Shown one piece after another: positions 7,942 to 17,904 of a stretch of 47,423 bases of DNA. Under the pieces are notes generated by a model. It saw only the letters and a list, made by a program, of their open reading frames with translations, did not search any database and was not told the DNA's origin. The position numbers were made by a program, and so were the translations under genes. The stretch's first letter is position 1. Each line of letters begins with the position of its first letter. Source of the stretch: Pelagilacustribacter sp045567335 (lineage in GTDB: Bacteria; Pseudomonadota; Alphaproteobacteria; Pelagibacterales; Pelagibacteraceae). The stretch spans positions 1 to 47,423 of the forward strand of contig JBJLCZ010000004.1 of NCBI GenBank assembly GCA_045567335.1, in the 5' to 3' direction.

Positions 7942-8836
7942 CCTAAAAAAAATTAATATAAAAACTGATACTACTTTGCTTTTAGCTATTGAAGCGCAAA
8001 AGAGAGGCTATCAGATATTTTATTTCTATCCTGATCAATTAAGCTTCTTAAATGGAAAAGTTATAGCTAATTGCCAACATATAAAGCTTTTCGATAATAC
8101 AAAAAAATTTTACAAAGTTATTAAAAAAATAAATTTTGACTTGAGTAAAACAAAATGTATTTTAATTAGAAATGACCCGCCATTTAATCAACAATATATA
8201 AATACAACTTTTTTTTTAGAACATATATCTAATAAAGTTAAAGTAATAAACAGCCCCTCTGCAGTTAGGAATGTTGCTGAAAAACTTTTTTCAATTAGAT
8301 TAATGAAATATATGCCACCAACTTTAATTAGTGAAAATTTAATTGAAATAAAAAGATTTATAAAAAAATATAAAAAAGTAATAATTAAACCAATAAATGG
8401 TTACAGTGGAAATGAAGTGGTATTAATAAAATCTGCTAATACTAAAATAATTAAAAGATACTTAAAAAGATTTAATCATGTTATTTTTCAAAGATTTTTA
8501 CCTGGAATATTTTGTGGTGATAAACGAGTATTTATTTTTAATGGAAAAATAAAAGGTTGTATTTCAAGAGTTCCAAAAAAAGGAAGTATTTTATCAAATA
8601 TGAGTAAAGGAGCTATTCCAATAAATGCAGATTTAACAAACAAAGAGATAAAGATTAGTAATGAGGTGGCAAAATTACTTAAAAAAAATAATATTTATTT
8701 TGCAGGGATTGATTTTATTCAAGGTAACCTCATAGGAGATATTAATGTGACTAGTCCAACAGGGCTTGCTGCATATCGAGATATCTCTGGTATAAATTTA
8801 GCTAGTTATTTTTGGGATCACATCTATTCAAAATAA
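7907..8836 (+). CDS. gshB: Glutathione synthetase
   Basis: ATP-grasp ligase that adds glycine to gamma-glutamylcysteine. The 309 residues are close to the usual GshB length. CILIRNDPPFNQQY corresponds to the family's RxDPPFD substrate motif. KVIIKPINGYSGNEV is the ATP-grasp lysine and glycine loop, and AGIDFIQGNLIGDINVTSPTG holds the metal ligands and closing motif. The start lies inside the end of gshA. It converges with the dimethylglycine dehydrogenase gene, 14 bases away. Confidence 0.92.
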   Translation: MKKKILAIQGSNLKKINIKTDTTLLLAIEAQKRGYQIFYFYPDQLSFLNGKVIANCQHIKLFDNTKKFYKVIKKINFDLSKTKCILIRNDPPFNQQYINTTFFLEHISNKVKVINSPSAVRNVAEKLFSIRLMKYMPPTLISENLIEIKRFIKKYKKVIIKPINGYSGNEVVLIKSANTKIIKRYLKRFNHVIFQRFLPGIFCGDKRVFIFNGKIKGCISRVPKKGSILSNMSKGAIPINADLTNKEIKISNEVAKLLKKNNIYFAGIDFIQGNLIGDINVTSPTGLAAYRDISGINLASYFWDHIYSK

Positions 8837-8850
8837 ATATTTTAAGATTA

Positions 8851-11328
8851 TTAAGATTTTAATCTTTTATTTTCAGGGTCCAGCAAAGGTTCCTTTGTAA
8901 CCATAACAGGATATCTTTTACCAAAATATCCAACTTCTAATTTTGTTCCTTCTTCAGAATGTGTAGATGGCAAATATCCGTACAAAATATGTTTGTCTAT
9001 ATAATAACCGTAATTAGTGCTGGTAACATAACCAACTGCTTTACTGTTTTCATCGTAAATTGGTTCTTTGCCAAGCGCCATACCCTCACTATCTTCCATA
9101 ACCATACAACATAATTTTTGTTTCATAGGCTCTTGTTTTAATTTAGCTAAAGCTACTTTGCCTATAAAATTCTGCTCTTTTTTTAATTTAACTGTAAATC
9201 CTAATCCAGCTTCATATGGATTAGAATTAGTATGAATATCCGCACCTAAAGACCTATATCCTTTTTCAAGTCTTAAAGACTCAAAAGCGCCAGCTCCTGA
9301 AGAAATCATATTAAACTCTTGAGACTTTTCTTTTAATTCATCCCAGAGTGTTAAACCATATTCAGTTGGAGTATAAATTTCCCATCCTAGTTCTCCGATG
9401 TAAGAAATTCTCACCGCTATACAAGGAATGTGGCTTATGGATAATTTTTTTATTGAAAAAAAAGGAAATGCCTCATTAGAAACATCATCATCTTCACACA
9501 AACTCTCTAGAACTTTTCTTGAATTTGGTCCCCATAAGCCAACGCCGGCAAAAGCTGACGTCCAATCAATAATAGTTACACTTCCGTCATTTGGCGCATT
9601 TTCTTTAAACCAAGATAAATCAATCATTCCATTTCCAGCTCCAGCAAGGATCCAAAATTTATCTTCTGCTAACCTACTAACTGTTAAATCACTTTTTATT
9701 CCACCGTAAATATTTGAGATTACTGTATAGACGACCTTACCTACCTTTACATCTATGTTATTAGTGCAAACTTTTTGCAATAATTCTAAAGCACCTTTGC
9801 CACTCACCTCTATTTTAACAAAACCAGTAATATCAAAAAGTGCTCCAGTTTGCCTTGTGATTAGATGTTCAGCAGCTTGAATAGGAGACCAATATTTTGC
9901 TGACCATCCTGTCCTGTTTGGAAAATTTTTTCCTTTAAGTAAATCTTTGTTAGTCTCATACCACTGAGGTCTTTCCCAACCCATAACCTCAAAAAACTTA
10001 GCTTTTTGATCTCCTAACCTTGAATAAAAAGGACTTCTTCTTAAAGGTCTTGGTTGTTCCATTTGTTGAAGAGGATGTATAATATCATATACTTCTTTAT
10101 AATTTTGTTTACCTCTAGCTCTTAAATATTTTCTTACGTGATGATGTTTGTGGAAACGATTAATGTCTCCTTCGCGAACATCAAGTTCAGGTTCTCCATT
10201 AACTATCCATTCCGCCATTGCTTTGCCAACTCCTCCAGCATGGGTTATCCAAACAGCATTAGCTGACCAAAGTCCTTTAATAGATGTTTCTCCCATTAAT
10301 GGGTTGCCGTCATTAGTAAATGAAAAAATTCCGTTTATTTTTTTTGTAATTTTCTTTTTTGCTAATGCTGGAAACAACCAGTTAGTTTCTTTATGTGCAC
10401 CTACAAAGTCTTCTGGTCTAAAATCTACTAAAGATGGCATCTCTTCTGCGTCTTTAGGTTTGACCAATTCTTCTGACTCTAAAATTCTTGGCTCATGTCG
10501 ATAGTTTCCTATAACATATGTGTCGTTCCACTGTCTAAAATACAAGCTGTAATCTTGGTGTCTTACTAAAGCATGTTTTACCAACGCTTCCTTCATATCT
10601 GCTTTATATTCTTTTAATTCTTCAAAAGGTTCGGTCCATACCATTTGATGTTCACACGGTACCAGCGGTAAGGAAATACCAGCAAGTCTTCCTATTTTAG
10701 GAGCCCAAATACCTGTAGCTACTAGAACAATATCAGTTTCATAAATACCTTTTTCTGTTTCAACCCCTTTAATTTGATTATTTACAATTTTAAATCCTGT
10801 AACTGCAGTATTTCCGATAAATATGCCAGCTTTTCTATCAGTCACATATTTTGCCATTGCTTGAACAGCTCTTACAGGCGCGGCTAAGCCATCATTAGGA
10901 ACATAATATCCACCATGTATCTTTGAAGGGTCTATATAGGGACTCATTTTTTGTACTTCCTCTGGTGAAATAATTTTAGCTTCCGTTATCCCATAACTAT
11001 GAGCAAAGCCCATTTTACGATATAAATCTTGATGACGCTCTTTAGTTTTAGATACTTCAATTCCACCAACTGGATGATAACAAGGTTTTCCTTCGTATTT
11101 TAGAGAGTTTAAAAATTTTACTGTGTACTGGGCAAACTTACACATCATTCTGGATGGGTTTGTTTGAAAAACTCCTCCAGGAGCGTGCGAAGTTGAGCCA
11201 CCAGTTTCAAATAAAGGTCCTTGGTCCAGAACTGTTATATCTTTCCAGCCTAATTTAGCTAAATGATAAGCAGTGCTTGCTCCGGTAATTCCACTTCCTA
11301 CTATTATAATTCTAGATTTATTTTGCAT
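8851..11328 (-). CDS. Dimethylglycine dehydrogenase (FAD oxidase-GcvT fusion)
   Basis: Oxidatively demethylates dimethylglycine to sarcosine, passing the one-carbon unit to tetrahydrofolate. The 825 residues comprise an N-terminal FAD Rossmann fold (GSGITG at 11-16), a central FAD-oxidoreductase region, and a C-terminal GcvT/aminomethyltransferase half from about residue 440. GSTSHAPG carries H48, in the place of the histidine that binds FAD covalently in animal dimethylglycine and sarcosine dehydrogenases. Because a full sarcosine oxidase operon is nearby, dimethylglycine is the likeliest substrate, but sarcosine cannot be excluded. It is divergent from the MFS gene. Confidence 0.85.
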   Translation of the reverse strand: MQNKSRIIIVGSGITGASTAYHLAKLGWKDITVLDQGPLFETGGSTSHAPGGVFQTNPSRMMCKFAQYTVKFLNSLKYEGKPCYHPVGGIEVSKTKERHQDLYRKMGFAHSYGITEAKIISPEEVQKMSPYIDPSKIHGGYYVPNDGLAAPVRAVQAMAKYVTDRKAGIFIGNTAVTGFKIVNNQIKGVETEKGIYETDIVLVATGIWAPKIGRLAGISLPLVPCEHQMVWTEPFEELKEYKADMKEALVKHALVRHQDYSLYFRQWNDTYVIGNYRHEPRILESEELVKPKDAEEMPSLVDFRPEDFVGAHKETNWLFPALAKKKITKKINGIFSFTNDGNPLMGETSIKGLWSANAVWITHAGGVGKAMAEWIVNGEPELDVREGDINRFHKHHHVRKYLRARGKQNYKEVYDIIHPLQQMEQPRPLRRSPFYSRLGDQKAKFFEVMGWERPQWYETNKDLLKGKNFPNRTGWSAKYWSPIQAAEHLITRQTGALFDITGFVKIEVSGKGALELLQKVCTNNIDVKVGKVVYTVISNIYGGIKSDLTVSRLAEDKFWILAGAGNGMIDLSWFKENAPNDGSVTIIDWTSAFAGVGLWGPNSRKVLESLCEDDDVSNEAFPFFSIKKLSISHIPCIAVRISYIGELGWEIYTPTEYGLTLWDELKEKSQEFNMISSGAGAFESLRLEKGYRSLGADIHTNSNPYEAGLGFTVKLKKEQNFIGKVALAKLKQEPMKQKLCCMVMEDSEGMALGKEPIYDENSKAVGYVTSTNYGYYIDKHILYGYLPSTHSEEGTKLEVGYFGKRYPVMVTKEPLLDPENKRLKS

Positions 11329-11354
11329 TTTAATTTTTTAACTCTATCAATAAT

Positions 11355-11394
11355 AACCTAATTCGAAAATGGTAATTTATGTCATTATTAGGTT
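11355..11394. promoter_or_regulatory. Inverted repeat between divergent DMGDH and MFS genes
   Basis: AACCTAAT (11355-11362) is repeated as its exact reverse complement ATTAGGTT (11387-11394), 24 bases apart, in the region between the DMGDH start and the likely MFS start. Placement suggests an operator for a dimeric regulator controlling both genes. The spacing is wide, and no regulator gene is adjacent. Confidence 0.35.
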
Positions 11395-11416
11395 GCATTT
11401 TTATATAGAAAGCATA

Positions 11417-12751
11417 ATGGCTTGGGTAATGGGTAAAATTATAAAAAATTCCTGGGCTCTTTTTACAGGTTTTGGAATAATTATTATATCGCATGGTTTT
11501 CAAGGTAATCTTTTGGGAATCAGATCTGTAATTGAGAACTTCAGCTTTATTGCTACGGGAACAATGATGTCAGGTTATTTTGTAGGTTTTTTTATTGGCG
11601 CTAATGTAGTTCCTCAACTTGTGTCAAAAGTTGGTCACATTAGGGTTTTCGCAGCTTTTGCTTCAATGGCCTCACTTAGTTCTTTAATACATGTTGTTTT
11701 TGTGGATCCTTACGTTTGGATATTAGCAAGATTTTTAACTGGCTTTAGTATGATTGGTATATTTATAATTGTTGAAAGTTGGCTAAATGATAGGGCTAAT
11801 AATAAAACCCGTGGGAAAGTTTTATCGCTTTATATGCTAATTACTTATATTGGTATGGCTTTAGGTAATTTTTTACTCAATATTAGTGAGCCGACATTCT
11901 ATGAACCTTTTATTTTAATTTCTCTATTATTTTCTATAGCATTAATTCCAATACTTCTTACAAAAAGAAAACCTCCTAAGTTTAAAAAAACTACTTCAAT
12001 AAAGATAAAAGAGCTTTTTAAAATTTCACCATTTGGAAGTTTTGCTATGATTTGTACTGGTTTTATTTTTGCTCCTATCTTTAGTCTTCTATCTGTTTAC
12101 TCAATCACAATGAAATTAACTATTTTTGAAACCTCTTTATTATTAGTGGGTGTAATGCTTGCTGGAGCTCTTTTTCAATGGCCTATAGGATCTCTTTCAG
12201 ATAAATATGATAGAAGAAAAATTATAATTGGATCTGCAATAGCTGCAGTTTTTTTTTCAATCTCAGCAATTATTGTTTCAGGTATAGGAAATTCTTTATC
12301 AAACTTTTTTATAGAAACAACAGTTAGTTTTAATTATTTTTCAACTGTTATGGACAAAACAAAACTTTTTATATTTATAATTTTACTTGCAGGCGTATCA
12401 CTTCCACTTTTTTCTTTAAATCTTGCACTAGTAAATGATCATATTTCAAAAGAAAAATTTGTTGCAGCTGGGGGAGGTTTAAATATTATATTTGGACTTG
12501 GTGCTATGGCAGGTCCTTTGATGTGCTCTTTTTTAATGCGTTTATTAGGTCCAAATGGTTTTTTTATTCATATTCTTATTTTTCTTTTTGCAATAATAAT
12601 TTTTGGATTTTATAGATTAAGTAAAAGAGAATACGAAGATAACCCAGAATCTACATTCACTCCTCTACCAACAAATATCACGCCTTTGGGTATTGAGCTT
12701 GATCCTGCTACTGGGGTTGATTTATCTAACCCAGAGGAAAAGAAAAGTTAG
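11417..12751 (+). CDS. MFS transporter
   Basis: Twelve-helix major facilitator of 444 residues from the chosen start. ARFLTGFSMIGIFIIVESWLND resembles the YcaD-type subgroup, and DKYDRRKIIIG is the signature loop between helices 8 and 9. I prefer the ATG at 11417 (weak GAAAG upstream) over 11369, because the longer frame would run through the inverted repeat and add a non-family extension. An ATG at 11429 is also possible. Its location back-to-back with dimethylglycine dehydrogenase hints at a methylamine-type substrate, but this is inference only. Confidence 0.82.
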   Translation: MAWVMGKIIKNSWALFTGFGIIIISHGFQGNLLGIRSVIENFSFIATGTMMSGYFVGFFIGANVVPQLVSKVGHIRVFAAFASMASLSSLIHVVFVDPYVWILARFLTGFSMIGIFIIVESWLNDRANNKTRGKVLSLYMLITYIGMALGNFLLNISEPTFYEPFILISLLFSIALIPILLTKRKPPKFKKTTSIKIKELFKISPFGSFAMICTGFIFAPIFSLLSVYSITMKLTIFETSLLLVGVMLAGALFQWPIGSLSDKYDRRKIIIGSAIAAVFFSISAIIVSGIGNSLSNFFIETTVSFNYFSTVMDKTKLFIFIILLAGVSLPLFSLNLALVNDHISKEKFVAAGGGLNIIFGLGAMAGPLMCSFLMRLLGPNGFFIHILIFLFAIIIFGFYRLSKREYEDNPESTFTPLPTNITPLGIELDPATGVDLSNPEEKKS

Positions 12752-12781
12752 TTTTATATTAAAATTTTTTGATCCATTATC

Positions 12782-12811
12782 TTTACAATAAAACATCTCA
12801 TAATATATAAG
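12782..12811 (+). promoter_or_regulatory. Candidate promoter with leaderless start
   Basis: TTTACA (12782-12787) followed by TATATA/TATAAG (12804-12811) gives a sigma70-like pair with 16-18 base spacing. The start codon of the lipoprotein follows within about eight bases and there is no Shine-Dalgarno, so the message would be leaderless or nearly so. Confidence 0.35.
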
Positions 12812-12818
12812 TATTTAC

Positions 12819-13133
12819 ATGAAAAAAAAAATTACTTTATTAATTTTATTATTATTTATTTCATCTTGTGCTACTCCTGATGTAATAAACGTTATCGGCC
12901 CTAATGATAATAAATTAAGTTGCGAAGAGCTTAGTGCTGAAATTGCTAAAGCTAACAAACATGCGAATGAAGCACACGAAGCTATAAAGATGGATAAATC
13001 TCATAACATTGGTGCTATTTTATTTTTTTTTCCGGCATACGGGTTAACAATGAAAAATATTGATGAAGCAAAAAAAGCAGCAAAAGAAAGAGCACTTCAT
13101 CTTAATAAAATTAAAGAAAAAAAAAATTGTTAG
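12819..13133 (+). CDS. Small lipoprotein of unknown function
   Basis: I do not recognise the family. The 104-residue product has a short lysine-rich N-terminus, a hydrophobic signal and a lipobox-like FISSC, so it is probably lipidated at C17 and anchored in an envelope membrane. The mature part has a helical, alanine/lysine-rich segment (ELSAEIAKANKHANEAHEA), a short hydrophobic patch near residues 66-78, and another helical stretch ending with a C-terminal cysteine. It sits just before the DUF4396 gene. Confidence 0.65.
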   Translation: MKKKITLLILLLFISSCATPDVINVIGPNDNKLSCEELSAEIAKANKHANEAHEAIKMDKSHNIGAILFFFPAYGLTMKNIDEAKKAAKERALHLNKIKEKKNC

Positions 13134-13141
13134 CGTGTTAA

Positions 13142-13606
13142 ATGGTAGACGTCTCTAAAAAAATGAGCTCTGATGTATTAAAAATAAATTGGAATTGTAA
13201 ACATACTTGGAAAAAAAGTATCAAAAATACTAGTTGGTGTTTATTAGGTTGTTCTATAGGAGATTTTGGTACTATATTTTTCTTTCAAATTACAGGAATA
13301 GCTTTTCCAGTATTAGGTATAATGATTTTAGCAATTATAAATGGTTTGCTAACAAGTATATGTCTTGAAACAGTTATTTTAATAAGACAAAATTTTAAAT
13401 TAAAAAATGCTATTAATACTGCGCTAGGTATGAGTTTTATTTCTATGATAAGTATGGAAATAGCTATGAATCTTACAGATTTTTTTTTAACAGGTGGAGC
13501 AATATTAAACCTGTATGTTATACCTTTAATGTTATTAGCAGGATTTTTAACTCCTCTTCCGTATAATTATTACAAATTAAAAAAATACAATATAAGCTGT
13601 CATTAA
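13142..13606 (+). CDS. DUF4396 family membrane protein
   Basis: Integral membrane protein of 154 residues. The N-terminal SWCLLGCSIGDFGTIF matches the DUF4396 signature (a small cysteine/glycine helix after a basic segment). A conserved SMEIAMNLTDFF helix and a C-terminal PLPYNYYKL follow; four helices are likely. The function of the family is not established, though it is often found near copper or metal-related membrane proteins. It starts eight bases after the lipoprotein stop and overlaps the convergent hydratase gene by four bases at the 3' end. Confidence 0.65.
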   Translation: MVDVSKKMSSDVLKINWNCKHTWKKSIKNTSWCLLGCSIGDFGTIFFFQITGIAFPVLGIMILAIINGLLTSICLETVILIRQNFKLKNAINTALGMSFISMISMEIAMNLTDFFLTGGAILNLYVIPLMLLAGFLTPLPYNYYKLKKYNISCH

Positions 13607-14385
13607 TTAAATATTGCTTTTACATTGCCGAATGCTGATGATGTAACTTCTACTAATTTATCATCATTTATAGGAACTGGAAATCCATACGCTCCAGTTA
13701 AAATTAAGTTACCTTTTTTTAAAATGTTATTAATTTTATGTTGTTCCTTAACTAACCATTCTACTTCAGATAACATATCGAGTGGCCATATTTTATTTGA
13801 CCAAGTTTCTATTATTTTTTTATCATAAATAAGCTTTAGATCTGTTGACTTATCATTTTTAGGACATTTAGTCTTAGGGCCTAAAACTATTCCAGCATGA
13901 ATAGCATTATTTGTAATCAGTTCTGCTCCATGTGGAGGATCTCCGTGAAATACAAGATTGTGTATTTCTATTAATGGGCAAATTGATTCTATAGAATCAA
14001 AAATATAATCAAATGATATGTTGTTAGGGTTTAAATCACGGTTTAAAATAATTCCAAATTCTGCTTCCATTGCAGGATTTGAATAATTTTCTTTATTCAA
14101 TTCAACTCCATTAACATGTAATTCTTTTTTCCAAAGCGTGCCCCAAGCAGGTTGTATAAAACCCATCTTTTTTTGTGTTTCTACCGCAACGCATCCAATT
14201 TTATAACCAATAATTTCTTCACCCCTCTTTTGTCTTAATTTAGAAACAATGGATTGAATGAGTAAAGCGTCAGAATTGCTTATTCTTATTTTTTCTTTAA
14301 AAATTTCTCCTGGTTTTTTTAAATCGTAATCCTCTAAAGTTCTTTGAGCAAATAAATTTAATTCTTTTTGAGAAAAATGGGGCAT
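13603..14385 (-). CDS. 2-keto-4-pentenoate hydratase family protein
   Basis: Cytoplasmic protein of 260 residues related to 2-keto-4-pentenoate hydratases and oxalocrotonate decarboxylases, which act on small unsaturated keto acids. Features include IGYKIGC near residue 60, NPAMEAEFGIIL (acidic metal ligands) and the closing GNLILTGAYGFPVPI. It follows soxG by only eight bases, so it is probably the last gene of the sarcosine oxidase transcript. No other aromatic degradation gene is present, so its true substrate here is unknown. Confidence 0.8.
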   Translation of the reverse strand: MPHFSQKELNLFAQRTLEDYDLKKPGEIFKEKIRISNSDALLIQSIVSKLRQKRGEEIIGYKIGCVAVETQKKMGFIQPAWGTLWKKELHVNGVELNKENYSNPAMEAEFGIILNRDLNPNNISFDYIFDSIESICPLIEIHNLVFHGDPPHGAELITNNAIHAGIVLGPKTKCPKNDKSTDLKLIYDKKIIETWSNKIWPLDMLSEVEWLVKEQHKINNILKKGNLILTGAYGFPVPINDDKLVEVTSSAFGNVKAIFN

Positions 14386-14393
14386 TTTGCTAA

Positions 14394-14918
14394 CTATCTA
14401 ATATTTGCTGTATCTTTAAGACGCTCTTTAAAATAATCTTCGAATGATCTATTACAAGTAATTATATATTTATCTTTAAGATTATAAATTGAACAATCAA
14501 TTCTGGCAATTAAAGTTTGAGCTAGAGATAAAACCGGAAACTTTTTAGCTCTTAAATCAAAATGTGTTAGTTTATTTAAAAAATTATTTTTGCTTTCACC
14601 TGAAATTTCAAAATAAACTTGCCCATAAGAATAGTCTGAAGCAAGAATTTCATCTTTAGTATTAATGTTAGATATAAATTTTAAAACATCCTTATAATTT
14701 TGTTCTTTTAAATAACAGAGACTCCATTGATTAAAAGAGTGTTTCGCAAATAGAAATTTTTCACTTAAAATTACTTCAAGATTTTTTGACGGAGGAGTTA
14801 TGTTTAATTCTTTATCTATTATTTGATTAAATTCTTCTTTGCCATCGCCTCTTATAATTACTTGTTGAAGTTCTTTTTGAACAATGTGAACTCCTTCTAA
14901 CGATACTACAGTTGTCAT
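14394..14918 (-). CDS. soxG: Sarcosine oxidase gamma subunit
   Basis: Gamma subunit of heterotetrameric sarcosine oxidase, a GcvT-like protein that helps assemble the complex. The assignment rests on position after soxA, a 174-residue length suited to the subunit, and the C-terminal segment ARIDCSIYNLKDKYIITCNRSFEDYF, which resembles the end of SoxG proteins. Sequence identity within this subunit is usually low. The start overlaps the soxA stop by four bases. Confidence 0.85.
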   Translation of the reverse strand: MTTVVSLEGVHIVQKELQQVIIRGDGKEEFNQIIDKELNITPPSKNLEVILSEKFLFAKHSFNQWSLCYLKEQNYKDVLKFISNINTKDEILASDYSYGQVYFEISGESKNNFLNKLTHFDLRAKKFPVLSLAQTLIARIDCSIYNLKDKYIITCNRSFEDYFKERLKDTANIR

Positions 14919-17902
14919 GATACAAGCCTTTTATTTTCCGGATCTATAAAAACAGGATTAACAACTTCAACAGGAATATTTTTAGTTCCATTTGAAGTAG
15001 AGACAAATAATTTAGCGCCCATTAATTTACTACCTCCTTTTATTAGTGCCATCGAAATACAATGATTGAGATTTGGACTATGATAACTCGATGTAATATG
15101 ACCTATATACGGAACAGGTGATTTTATTTTTTTTGGCAAAGTTTTACATTCTACGACATGCTGGCCTTCTTCAATAAATTGAGATTTATCTAATGGAATA
15201 ATACCAACTAATTGTTTTCGATCCTCTCTAGAAGTATCCTTTCTAATCAATGATCTCTTTCCAATAAAGTCTTTTTTCTTTTTACCTATCATCCAAGTAA
15301 AGTTAATATCGATAGGCGTAACTGTTCCATCGGTTTCTTGTCCAATTACCACATAACCTTTTTCGGCTCTAAGCAAGTGCATCGTCTCTGTTCCATAAGG
15401 CACCAAATTAAAATCTCGACCATAGTCAAATATTTTTTCCCATAATTTAAGTGAGAATTTTGGGGAAATATAAATTTCATAACCCAGTTCTCCTGTAAAA
15501 CTAGCTCTCATAATTCGTACTTCTGTGTTCATATAATTAAATATTTTAAAAGTCATAAAGGGAAATTTTTCATTACTAAAATCAACATCTTTAAATACTT
15601 TACTCATAATTTCTCTTGATTTAGGTCCACTGATATTAAATGTCGTAAATTGTTCAGTAATTGAATTTACATACACTTGTAGATGAGGCCACTCCGTTTG
15701 AAGATACTCTTCCATATCAGCCAAAACTTTAGGGGCTCCACTTGATGTGGTTGTTGATATAAAGTGAGTGTCACTTATTTTGCAAACAATACCATCATCT
15801 TTAATCATTCCATCTTCACCTAACATGAGAGCATATTTTGAAGTCATCGGCTTCATTTTGGTAAATGGATTTGTGTACATGAGGTTCATAAATTCTAATG
15901 CATCTTTACCTTTAATTTCTATTTTACCAAGTGTACTTCCATCTAAAATTCCTGCAGTTTCTCGCGTCTGCTTCGACTCTCTTTGAACGGCTTGATACAT
16001 TGTTTCATTATTTTTTTTAAAATACCAAGGCCTTCTCCATTGTCCAACATCTTCAAATATAGCTTTCTTTTTTATATGCCAAGAATGTATGGGGGTTTTT
16101 CTTTGAGGATCATAGAATTCATAGGTACTTCTTCCTGCAATAGCTGAAAAGCTTAACGGAGCATAAGGAGGTCTATAAGTTGTTGTGCCTACTTCAGAAA
16201 TTTTTTTATTTAAAAGTTTTGAAACAATGCCTAATGAATTAATACTACTAATTTTACCTTGGTCAGTTCCCATACTATTTGTTGTGAAACGTTTCAGATG
16301 TTCAATACGATCAAAACCTTCCACGATTGCCTGTTTAAGATCTGTAGTTGTTACATCATTATGTAGATCAATAAAAGATTTAGACCAGTTAGATTTTTTT
16401 TCATTTTTTGTTTCCCAAAGTTCTCTAATATTAAAATTATTTATGTCATTAATTTCTATTTTGATATTTTCATTTTTTTCTGTAAGAAAAGATAATTTAT
16501 TATTAACTTCTTCATTTGTTTTTTCATAATCATAGTTGCCACTAACAGAACCTAAAGTAATAGTATTTTGAAAAGGAATATCTGGTTTAAATGTAAGAAG
16601 TTTTTCATCCCATTTAACCAAACCTTTTGATTGAGTAAATAAATGTATATCTGGATTTATTCCTCCTGATACGCACAGCATTGAAGAATTAATCTTAATA
16701 ATTTCATTTTTATCATTTCTAACATAAATTCTTTGTATATTATTATTTCCATCGCATCCTTCTATTTCTGCACTCTTATAGAAAGAGATATTATTTTTCT
16801 TCAAACAATCTGAAAGTTCTTTTTCAATTTCTTTTTCATTCCTAGCATCTACATAGGCTGTGGGCTTATGTCCTAAATGAATTAAGGATTTTAAAAGGCT
16901 TATTGTTGAAGAATTATTAGAAAAAATAACTGGATTAGTTTCAGGAACTACTCCATATCGATGAATATATTTTTCAAATGAAGATGCCAACATCACTCCA
17001 GGCAAATCATTATTTCTAAATGAAATAAGTCTTTCTATATGACCATTAGCTAAAACAGTGTGAGTTGTTCGAATTTTATGCAAAGTTAATTCAGACTTAG
17101 AATTATCTAACTTTTTTCCAGAAAATTTATCTTCTAAAGCAATTAAATGATTAGTAAAATTATATGAAGTGACCAAAGAATTTTTTAATATTTTAATATT
17201 TTTTGCATTTATTAAAAGTTCTTCAGTTTCTTTTAACCAAGTATAAATATTTTGACCATTAATTTTTTTAACTTTACAAGAATTTTTAAGAATTCCTCCT
17301 ATAAAACTATCTTGCTCCATTAATAGTACATCATAATCAGTATCAATTAATTTTCTCGCTGCTAAAAGTCCGCTTAACCCAGCCCCTACAATAACAACAT
17401 CAACATTATGACTTTGATGAGTGCTTTTTGATCTAAATTTTTTTGGTGGCTTACCAAGTCCAGCTGTTTTTCTAATTAGTGGCTCGTAAATTTTCTTCCA
17501 AAATCCTTTAGGACCCATAAATGTTTTATAATAAAAACCAGCTGAAAATATAGGTGATAAAATATTATTGACTAAACCAAGATCAAAACTTAGCGATGGC
17601 CAACGATTTTGGCTTTCTATTTCCATTCCCTCATAAATGTGTTTAATAGTAGCTCTAGTATTAGGCTCATTATATTCACTTAATATTTGAACAATTCCAT
17701 TTGGTTCTTCTATGCCACATGTATATATTCCCCTTGGCCTATGGTATTTGAAGCTTCTGGCAACTAAACGAATATTGTTTCTAAATAAAGCTGAAGCTAT
17801 TGTATCACCTTTAAACGCATAGTATTTTTTTCCGTCAAATATAAATGAAATTTTTTGGTCTTTATTTATATAAGAACATTTTTTATTATCTAAAGAACCC
17901 AT
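14915..17902 (-). CDS. soxA: Sarcosine oxidase alpha subunit
   Basis: Large subunit of heterotetrameric sarcosine oxidase, converting sarcosine to glycine with the methyl group passed to folate as 5,10-methylene-THF. The 995 residues include an N-terminal ferredoxin-like Fer2_4 region (ARSFKYHRPRGIYTCGIEEPN), an NAD-binding Rossmann segment (VVIVGAGLSG), a linker with pyridine nucleotide disulfide-oxidoreductase character, and a C-terminal GcvT half from about residue 610 (GILDGSTLGKIEIKG). The gene lies between soxD (2 bases before) and soxG, the normal order. Confidence 0.95.
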   Translation of the reverse strand: MGSLDNKKCSYINKDQKISFIFDGKKYYAFKGDTIASALFRNNIRLVARSFKYHRPRGIYTCGIEEPNGIVQILSEYNEPNTRATIKHIYEGMEIESQNRWPSLSFDLGLVNNILSPIFSAGFYYKTFMGPKGFWKKIYEPLIRKTAGLGKPPKKFRSKSTHQSHNVDVVIVGAGLSGLLAARKLIDTDYDVLLMEQDSFIGGILKNSCKVKKINGQNIYTWLKETEELLINAKNIKILKNSLVTSYNFTNHLIALEDKFSGKKLDNSKSELTLHKIRTTHTVLANGHIERLISFRNNDLPGVMLASSFEKYIHRYGVVPETNPVIFSNNSSTISLLKSLIHLGHKPTAYVDARNEKEIEKELSDCLKKNNISFYKSAEIEGCDGNNNIQRIYVRNDKNEIIKINSSMLCVSGGINPDIHLFTQSKGLVKWDEKLLTFKPDIPFQNTITLGSVSGNYDYEKTNEEVNNKLSFLTEKNENIKIEINDINNFNIRELWETKNEKKSNWSKSFIDLHNDVTTTDLKQAIVEGFDRIEHLKRFTTNSMGTDQGKISSINSLGIVSKLLNKKISEVGTTTYRPPYAPLSFSAIAGRSTYEFYDPQRKTPIHSWHIKKKAIFEDVGQWRRPWYFKKNNETMYQAVQRESKQTRETAGILDGSTLGKIEIKGKDALEFMNLMYTNPFTKMKPMTSKYALMLGEDGMIKDDGIVCKISDTHFISTTTSSGAPKVLADMEEYLQTEWPHLQVYVNSITEQFTTFNISGPKSREIMSKVFKDVDFSNEKFPFMTFKIFNYMNTEVRIMRASFTGELGYEIYISPKFSLKLWEKIFDYGRDFNLVPYGTETMHLLRAEKGYVVIGQETDGTVTPIDINFTWMIGKKKKDFIGKRSLIRKDTSREDRKQLVGIIPLDKSQFIEEGQHVVECKTLPKKIKSPVPYIGHITSSYHSPNLNHCISMALIKGGSKLMGAKLFVSTSNGTKNIPVEVVNPVFIDPENKRLVS

Positions 17903-17904
17903 AA

